Part shown: piece after piece, positions 59,444 through 64,000 of the stretch | Position numbering within the stretch: the first letter of the stretch is position 1 | How the letters are laid out: the number at the start of each line of letters is the position of its first letter | Origin: an uncultured Muribaculaceae bacterium | Lineage (GTDB): Bacteria > Bacteroidota > Bacteroidia > Bacteroidales > Muribaculaceae | NCBI GenBank assembly: GCA_910584495.1 | Contig: CAJUAR010000002.1 | Location: 1 to 64,000, forward strand | Direction: 5' to 3' | Length of the DNA stretch: 64,000 nt | Notes under the pieces: generated by a model | Told to the model about the DNA's origin: nothing | The model's input: the letters and a program-made list of their open reading frames with translations, nothing else | Database searches by the model: none | Position numbers and translations under genes: made by a program

Positions 59444-62200
59444 ATGGAAGAAAAGAAACTTTTTTTGCTCGATGCCTATGCCTTGATCTACAGGGCCTAC
59501 TATGCGCTAATGCGCACGCCCCGAACCACGTCGACGGGGCTGAACACATCGGCGATATTTGGATTCTGCAACACGCTCGAAGAGCTTATTCGCAAGGAAA
59601 ATCCGGGCTATCTGGCAGTGTGTTTCGATCCGGCTCACGGCCGGACTTTCCGTCACGACAAATATCCGGAATACAAGGCCGGGCGCGACAAACAGCCGGA
59701 GGACATTACCAAGGCAATTCCCTATATAAAAACTATCCTCGCAGCCTTCCGCATACCCGTTATAGAGATAGAAGGCTACGAGGCCGACGATGTGATCGGC
59801 ACGCTCTCGCACCGCGCCGAGGCCGAAGGCTTTACCACCTATATGATGACCCCTGACAAGGACTATGGTCAGCTGGTCACCGACCATGTTTTCATGTACC
59901 GTCCGGCCCTTAAGGGGCAGGGCTTCGAAATCCGCGGCCCGCAGCAGGTGTGCGAACGCTACGGCATTTCGTCGCCGCGCCAGGTGATCGACCTCCTGGC
60001 TCTCGAAGGCGACGCATCGGACAACGTTCCCGGGTGTCCCGGCGTGGGCGAGAAAACTGCGGCCAAACTAATTGCCGACTTCGGAAGCGTGGAAGGCCTG
60101 CTCGCAAATACCGACAAGCTGAAGGGAGCATTGAAAAAGAAAATCGAGGACAATGCCGAGCAAATTGTGATGTCGAAGGACCTCGTGACGATTATCACCG
60201 ATGTGCCCGTGGAGACCAAAATCGAGGACTTGCGGCGACAAGAGCCCGACATAGACGCTCTTCTCGCCGTGTTCAAAGAGCTCGAATTCAACTCCTATAT
60301 AGCCAAATATGGTCAGCGCGCCATGCCGGCACCTTCAACCGACGAACCGCCTGTAGTAGCGGCAAAAGCGGAGCCTCGCAATCTTTTTGACTTTGCCGAC
60401 GAGCAGAGCGAAGAACAAGCCGCCGAACTGCCCAAAACCACAGAGTTGACTTCACCGGCCGAGATTGCCGAATTTATGAGCAAAGCCGCACGGGCCGGAA
60501 CTGTGGGCATGAGCGTCAACGCAGCAGGGACCGAAGCCATGACTGCGCAAGCCTATGGTGTGGCGTTCAGCTATTTGCCCGATGGCTCCGGCGAATATTC
60601 TACGGCTTATATACCATTCGGATTCGGCACCGAGATTCCCCAACTTCTCCAGCCGTTATTCTCTGCCCCCGGAGTGACTGTCGTTGGAGCCGACATAAAG
60701 CGCGACATGCTCGTTCTGCGTCGTATGGGCGTGGAGTTTCAGGGCGCAAAGTATTTCGACGTGGCCGTAGCCCACTATCTGTGCAATCCCGAACAGAAGC
60801 ATGACCTCGCCATGATGGCACTCACCTATCTTGGCGAACGCACATGGGACTACGGCATGAGTGCCGCCGAACGCAAGAGCGCACCTGCCGATGCGGCAGG
60901 TGCAAACGGGCAGAATGCCAACATTGTGCTGCGGCTCAAAGCTCCGGTGGAAAAAGAAGTTGAGGAAAAAGGGCAGACACGCCTGCTGCAAGAAGTAGAA
61001 ATGCCCCTCGTGGCCGTTCTCGCCTCGATGGAATGGGAGGGCGCAAGAATTGATGTCAACGAGCTTAAACGCCTGTCAGGCGAGCTTACAAAGCGTCTTG
61101 AAGCCCTTCAGCAACAAGCATTCGACATAGCCGGCCGTACTTTCAACGTGTCATCGCCTTCACAGGTTGGTCAGATATTGTTCGAAGAGATGAAAATCGA
61201 CCCAAAAGCCCGCAAGACAAAAGGCGGGGCGTGGTCGACAGCCGAAGATGTGCTCGAAAAATATGCTGCCACGGTGCCCTTGGTGCAGCTCATTCTCGAC
61301 ATACGAGGGCTGAAAAAGCTACTCGCCACCTATGTCGACGCACTACCCAAATTAATCAACGCCAAAACGGGCAAACTGCATACCACTTATAACCAGACAG
61401 CAACGGCCACGGGCCGCCTGTCGTCGTCGAATCCCAACCTGCAGAACATACCCATCCGCAGCACCGACGGGCGCGATATTCGCCGGGCATTCATTGCCGA
61501 CCCCGGCGACCTTCTGTTGTCGGCCGACTATTCTCAGATAGAGCTGCGCCTTATGGCAGACCTCAGCGGCGATGAGAGTATGTTGTCGGCCTTCCTTTCG
61601 GGCGAGGACATACACCGGTCGACAGCTGCGAAAATTTATCACGAAAAGATTGAGGAAGTTACCGCCGACCAGCGACGCAAAGCCAAGACTGCCAATTTCG
61701 GTATTATCTACGGTATATCGGCCTTCGGACTATCGGAACGTCTTGGCATACCCCGCAGCGAGGCCAAGGAGCTTATCGATGGCTATCTGGCCACCTATCC
61801 GGGAGTGGCGGCATATATGAAAACATCAATCGAGAAAGCCCGCGAAACGGGATATGTGGTGACAACCATGGGGCGCCGGCGCTATCTGCCCGACATAAAC
61901 TCGCGCAGCAACACCGTGCGCAGCTATGCCGAGCGAAATGCCATCAACGCTCCTCTGCAGGGGTCGGCAGCCGACATTATCAAAGTGGCCATGGTGAGCA
62001 TCGACGGCGAGATCCGCCGCCGAGACATGCGTTCGCGCATGATACTGCAGGTGCACGACGAATTGATTTTCAATGTCAAGCCCGACGAAGCCGCCGCTCT
62101 TCAGCAGCTGGTAATCGAAAAAATGGAAGCCGCCTACAGCGGCCGCGTGCCCATGGAAGTAGCCGCCGGCATTGCCGACAACTGGCTCGACGCCCATTAA
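59444..62200 (+). CDS. polA: DNA polymerase I
   Basis: 918 residues from the ATG at 59444; an in-frame TTG at 59435 is less likely. The 5' nuclease domain (about 1-300) is intact ('FLLDAYALIYRAYYAL', 'EGYEADDVIGTL', 'TPDKDYGQLV', 'DASDNVPGCPGVGEKTA'). The polymerase domain (about 500-918) has motif A 'SADYSQIELRLMA', motif B 'RRKAKTANFGIIYGIS' and motif C 'LQVHDELIF'. In the middle, the first 3'-5' exonuclease motif (normally DxE in a DTETT context) reads M-S-V-N at residues 356-359. The second motif also departs from the norm (DIKRDML), so proofreading is probably absent. It fills gaps and removes RNA primers in replication and repair. Confidence 0.97.
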   Translation: MEEKKLFLLDAYALIYRAYYALMRTPRTTSTGLNTSAIFGFCNTLEELIRKENPGYLAVCFDPAHGRTFRHDKYPEYKAGRDKQPEDITKAIPYIKTILAAFRIPVIEIEGYEADDVIGTLSHRAEAEGFTTYMMTPDKDYGQLVTDHVFMYRPALKGQGFEIRGPQQVCERYGISSPRQVIDLLALEGDASDNVPGCPGVGEKTAAKLIADFGSVEGLLANTDKLKGALKKKIEDNAEQIVMSKDLVTIITDVPVETKIEDLRRQEPDIDALLAVFKELEFNSYIAKYGQRAMPAPSTDEPPVVAAKAEPRNLFDFADEQSEEQAAELPKTTELTSPAEIAEFMSKAARAGTVGMSVNAAGTEAMTAQAYGVAFSYLPDGSGEYSTAYIPFGFGTEIPQLLQPLFSAPGVTVVGADIKRDMLVLRRMGVEFQGAKYFDVAVAHYLCNPEQKHDLAMMALTYLGERTWDYGMSAAERKSAPADAAGANGQNANIVLRLKAPVEKEVEEKGQTRLLQEVEMPLVAVLASMEWEGARIDVNELKRLSGELTKRLEALQQQAFDIAGRTFNVSSPSQVGQILFEEMKIDPKARKTKGGAWSTAEDVLEKYAATVPLVQLILDIRGLKKLLATYVDALPKLINAKTGKLHTTYNQTATATGRLSSSNPNLQNIPIRSTDGRDIRRAFIADPGDLLLSADYSQIELRLMADLSGDESMLSAFLSGEDIHRSTAAKIYHEKIEEVTADQRRKAKTANFGIIYGISAFGLSERLGIPRSEAKELIDGYLATYPGVAAYMKTSIEKARETGYVVTTMGRRRYLPDINSRSNTVRSYAERNAINAPLQGSAADIIKVAMVSIDGEIRRRDMRSRMILQVHDELIFNVKPDEAAALQQLVIEKMEAAYSGRVPMEVAAGIADNWLDAH

Positions 62201-62205
62201 AAAAG

Positions 62206-64000
62206 TTAGAATTCCACTGTCAGGCGCACGTTGAACTGACGGCGCGTGAGGTAGTTTGGCACAGCATACTGCAGGTTGTTGACATCTGTCACCCAGTAGT
62301 AGCTGCTCACATTGCTAATGTCCAAAAGGTTGAAAATGTCGGCTCCAAGCCACACGCTTTTGAAATGACGAGCCAGGCCGCTGCGCTTTTCTCCATCTTT
62401 GGGAGGGGAGAGCAGGGCATAGGCCAGACCTACGTCGACACGTTTATAGGCCGGGGCGCGGAAATAGCCCTTATCGCGGCTGCCACGAGGCGCTGTCATT
62501 GGCAAGCCGTCGGAAAATATGCCGCGAAGGTTGAATTTGAGCTTTGGAACATTCGGGAAAAAGTCGGTGAAAAAGAGCGCGAAGCTATAGCGTTGGTCCG
62601 TAGGTCGCGGCACATTCACGCCCTTGAGTTTTTCCTGAGTCTTCATCAGCGAGAAGCTCACCCACGAATCGGAGCCCGGGACGAACTGTCCGAAAAGCTT
62701 TAAGTCGACACCGGCCGTAAAACCGTTGGTTAGATTCTGTCCGGAATAAACGATTTTCAGATTGTCAATCTCATATGGAATCAGGTTTCCAAGGTTTTTA
62801 TAGTAAGCCTCGCCGGTAAGCTTGAAGGGGCGTCCGAAGGCGCGGAAGGTGTAGTCGGCACCAAGTATGAGCTGGAAGGACCGCTGGCTCTTAATGTCGG
62901 GGTTGAGTTCGACCACCATATTGCCGTCGGGCTGCACAATGGGCATGCGGAATTCCTTGTAGAAGGGCGACTGATAGTAGAGCCCGGTGGCAAAACGCAG
63001 CGACAGACGCGGGCATTTGGAGGGCACGAAACCCACATTCACTCGCGGGCTGACAAGAAATTCCTTGTTATAGTCCCAATACGACAGACGAATGCCGCCA
63101 TTTATATTGAGATAGCCGGCCGATGTTTCAAGACGGTAGGTGTCCATTGCATAGGCTTCGAAACGGTTGGAGGAGAGGTCGTGGTTCGAACTCATGTTGT
63201 AAACCACTTTGACTGCATCGGGATCGAAGGGCAGGGAATAGCCGGCCGAATCGCGCAGTTCCCACTCTCGTGCTCGTTCGTAAATCTTTTCATGCTTGAA
63301 TCCTATGCCGTAGCTCAGGTTGTGGTGGTTGAGGCCGGTATTGCCTCGCAGGGCAGCCTGGAACACCGAGGCCTTGAAACGGTTGCGGGCATGCTCGTGG
63401 TAGCGGCCCACGCCGAGTTCGCCTCCTATGGCATCATCGCCGCCGCCGGCCCCGGCCTGGTCGAGCCAGTATTCGCCTGAAATGTCGTAGCTCACAAGCT
63501 CGTTGGTGAGGTAGCCTGCGGCGAGGAGAGTGAAATCGTTGGCTTTATTTGGCTTATAGTTGAGATTGAACGCACCGAAATAAGTCTCGAAGCGGTCTTT
63601 TTCCTGCCCGTCGAAATAGACAGTAAACTCTTTTGCATCGGTCGATGTTCCGAATTTTGTACTGCGGTTCTTGGGAATAAATTTATAGTTGTTCACCGCA
63701 ATGTTGCCAAGCACCGATGCCTTCCATTGTTTATTGATGTTGAAAGTGAGGAATGTCTGGTAGTCGAAGAAGCGAGGATCGTACTCGCCTTTTTCATCCA
63801 TCGAACCCAGAAGAGACGAATTTTGTTTATAGCGAACACCGTGTAGCTGAGAGAAATGACGGCTGTTGCTGCCCACCGAAGCCGAAGCTCCCATTAGGGA
63901 TGCCGAAACAGTGCCCTCGAAGCTTTGAGGTTCGCGATAGGTAATATCGAGCACACTGCTCATCTTATCGCCGTACTGAGCAGAGAAACCGCCGGTCGAA
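62206..64000 (-). CDS. TonB-dependent receptor, 5' end outside the window
   Basis: About 598 visible residues; the frame is open to the window edge, with 'STGGFSAQYGDKMSSVLDI' from the plug domain before the first internal Met. A beta-barrel follows ('YYKQSPFYKEFRMPIVQPDG' in part, 'RVDVGLAYALLSPPKDG', 'WLGADIFNLLDISNVSSYYW'), ending at the aromatic 'FNVRLTVEF'. There is no SusD visible. The plug motif is that of CarboxypepD_reg-type TonB receptors rather than SusC. The substrate is unknown. It is convergent with polA, only 5 bp apart at the stops. Confidence 0.92.
   Translation of the reverse strand, partial: STGGFSAQYGDKMSSVLDITYREPQSFEGTVSASLMGASASVGSNSRHFSQLHGVRYKQNSSLLGSMDEKGEYDPRFFDYQTFLTFNINKQWKASVLGNIAVNNYKFIPKNRSTKFGTSTDAKEFTVYFDGQEKDRFETYFGAFNLNYKPNKANDFTLLAAGYLTNELVSYDISGEYWLDQAGAGGGDDAIGGELGVGRYHEHARNRFKASVFQAALRGNTGLNHHNLSYGIGFKHEKIYERAREWELRDSAGYSLPFDPDAVKVVYNMSSNHDLSSNRFEAYAMDTYRLETSAGYLNINGGIRLSYWDYNKEFLVSPRVNVGFVPSKCPRLSLRFATGLYYQSPFYKEFRMPIVQPDGNMVVELNPDIKSQRSFQLILGADYTFRAFGRPFKLTGEAYYKNLGNLIPYEIDNLKIVYSGQNLTNGFTAGVDLKLFGQFVPGSDSWVSFSLMKTQEKLKGVNVPRPTDQRYSFALFFTDFFPNVPKLKFNLRGIFSDGLPMTAPRGSRDKGYFRAPAYKRVDVGLAYALLSPPKDGEKRSGLARHFKSVWLGADIFNLLDISNVSSYYWVTDVNNLQYAVPNYLTRRQFNVRLTVEF

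Noticed and set aside
1..64000. CRISPR arrays, rRNA or tRNA genes
   Set aside because: No regularly spaced repeats of CRISPR type and no tRNA- or rRNA-like sequence were recognised on reading the intergenic regions. A tRNAscan or Infernal run could still find something I missed.

Overview
The window looks like chromosome from a gut-type Bacteroidales bacterium, probably close to Muribaculaceae (inference). The signs are SusC/SusD pairs, hybrid two-component sensors with AraC output, Bacteroidetes -7 promoters (TAnnTTTG), type IX secretion sorting tails, lipoproteins with acidic surface-export signals, and a YbeY/MnmG/RnpA/YidD housekeeping set. No rRNA, tRNA or CRISPR was recognised.

Region 1 (about 252-12419) is an integrated mobilizable element. 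It sits in the 3' end of a DUF2795 gene and is bounded by a 21-bp imperfect direct repeat. From left to right it carries a cargo module: a membrane TPR/AraC regulator, divergent from two surface-type lipoproteins and a small membrane protein. The larger lipoprotein has a leukocidin-like pore-forming signature. The backbone follows: a MobV relaxase with an in-frame amber codon, a noncoding stretch likely to hold oriT, a primase-helicase, an excisionase-like HTH protein, a rhuM gene broken by an internal deletion, and a tyrosine integrase with a 41-bp periodic array of candidate arm sites. The first 250 bp look like the right end of a second, related element in tandem.

Region 2 (12399-18242) holds the DUF2795 gene, a cob(I)alamin adenosyltransferase, and a TonB-dependent receptor paired with an OB-fold-like lipoprotein.

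Region 3 (18381-43245) is a large polysaccharide utilization locus. The minus strand has an ELWxTDGT/T9SS protein, SusC, SusD, a SusE-position lipoprotein, a GH93-like exo-arabinanase with CBM9-like and T9SS domains, a hybrid two-component sensor, an aldose 1-epimerase and a long GH43 enzyme. A divergent plus-strand operon has a GH43 lipoprotein, an alpha/alpha-barrel enzyme and two serine-type sulfatases. Together they suggest use of an arabinose-rich and probably sulfated glycan. The second sulfatase is preceded by a decayed tandem copy of its own promoter and 5' end.

Region 4 (43486-58141) is housekeeping: ybeY, mnmG, apt, a GNAT/FemAB-like protein, a GT2 glycosyltransferase, a heavy-metal RND efflux operon, a LOG-family protein, DUF4271, hemD-like, rnpA, yidD, tatD and rubrerythrin. 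Two sequences matching the ParB site parS lie here, one just after mnmG and one inside the RND adaptor gene, so the region may be near the chromosome origin.

Region 5 (58142-64000) has a RAYT-type transposase with an unusual C-terminal extension and flanking repeats, a DNA polymerase I whose proofreading motif looks lost, and a TonB-dependent receptor cut by the window edge.
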